DNA from: Bacteroidota bacterium
GTDB taxonomy: Bacteria; Bacteroidota; Bacteroidia; Flavobacteriales; Flavobacteriaceae
DNA length: 58,094 nucleotides
Direction of reading: 5' to 3'
NCBI GenBank assembly: GCA_018829465.1
Contig: JAHJTN010000015.1
Coordinates: forward strand, 1-58,094
Positions 57,967 through 58,094 of the stretch are shown here, piece after piece (the stretch's first letter is position 1; each line of letters starts with the position of its first letter). Below the pieces are notes generated by a model that had not been told where the DNA came from, did no database searches, and was given only the letters and a program-made list of their open reading frames with translations. A program made the translations under genes and the position numbers.

Positions 57967-58094
57967 ACTAATTTGGACTTTTCCTTAAGGAGTGTTTGTT
58001 AATTATTTCAAATATAAATGATTTTTTTTACTAGTTGATTTTTTTGATTTTAAATACTCATTTCTTCGGTTTTCAAGGGCTATTTTTTTCAATC
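57967..58094. other. Window edge, no gene recognised
   Basis: The last 128 bp are AT-rich and show no start or coding frame I could support. A gene beginning beyond the edge cannot be excluded. Confidence 0.4.

Overview
The window looks like chromosome of an AT-rich member of the Bacteroidetes, most likely class Flavobacteriia. The evidence is the TAnnTTTG-type -7 promoter boxes (upstream of tRNA-Lys, the S4 gene and crtI), the near absence of Shine-Dalgarno leaders, the rpmB-rpmG-DUF4295 operon, a class II HMG-CoA reductase with a GYD-type GHMP kinase, a crtI-crtB-crtZ carotenoid cluster, a type II-C Cas1/Cas2 pair, and REP-like repeats built around CTCGACTGCGCTC. No phage or insertion sequence was seen.

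Layout. 0-1.4 kb: cas2 and cas1 (minus strand) without an adjacent cas9. 1.5-7.5 kb: minus-strand housekeeping genes (SGNH hydrolase, thioredoxin-like lipoprotein, gpmI), an ECF sigma / membrane protein / Spy-like trio, and pepT. 7.5-16.5 kb: pyrD, HMG-CoA lyase, ligA, a secreted protein preceded by a 90-bp leader element, a TauE-type transporter, FKBP lipoprotein, S4 protein, methyltransferase, phosphoribosyltransferase and aroK. 16.5-21 kb: two tRNA-Lys and one tRNA-Leu, then a CarH/LitR-like MerR photoreceptor gene with palindromic operators, crtI, three tandem copies of the 90-bp leader element, crtB and crtZ. 21-29.6 kb: aquaglyceroporin, ribosomal proteins, cinA, an orphan HPt protein, FAH-family enzyme, exonuclease, mevalonate-pathway genes, SDR, Mpo1-like protein and ruvX. 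29.6-31.2 kb: an accessory patch of two toxin-antitoxin-like modules (PIN plus a small protein; MntA plus a HepT broken by three stop codons), each followed by an attC-like imperfect palindrome. 31.3-39.3 kb: purK, an ExbB/ExbD/TonB-like set, nhaD, an amino-acid dehydrogenase and an acyl-CoA dehydrogenase. 39.3-41.8 kb: a 7TMR-DISM histidine kinase with a LuxR-type regulator.

41.9-56.1 kb is the most unusual part. It is a compact block of secreted proteins and lipoproteins, a 14-copy nonapeptide-repeat protein, two formylglycine-generating-enzyme-like (SUMF1) proteins without the catalytic cysteines, a zinc-knuckle protein, a PP2C phosphatase, a transmembrane Ser/Thr kinase with an extracytoplasmic Sel1-repeat region, a secreted M48 peptidase, a FHA-FHA-ABC-permease fusion and a LEA-like lipoprotein. 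The parts list closely parallels the threonine-phosphorylation pathway of proteobacterial type VI secretion (PpkA, PppA, Fha, TagQRST), but no type VI structural gene is present. I infer a stand-alone envelope-sensing phosphosignalling system. 56.1-58.1 kb holds a REP/tandem-repeat intergenic region, an aldo/keto reductase and a gene remnant.

Starts were moved to internal ATG codons where the longest frame began with an alternative codon or overlapped its neighbour heavily. Functional names come from motifs read by eye. No database search was run.
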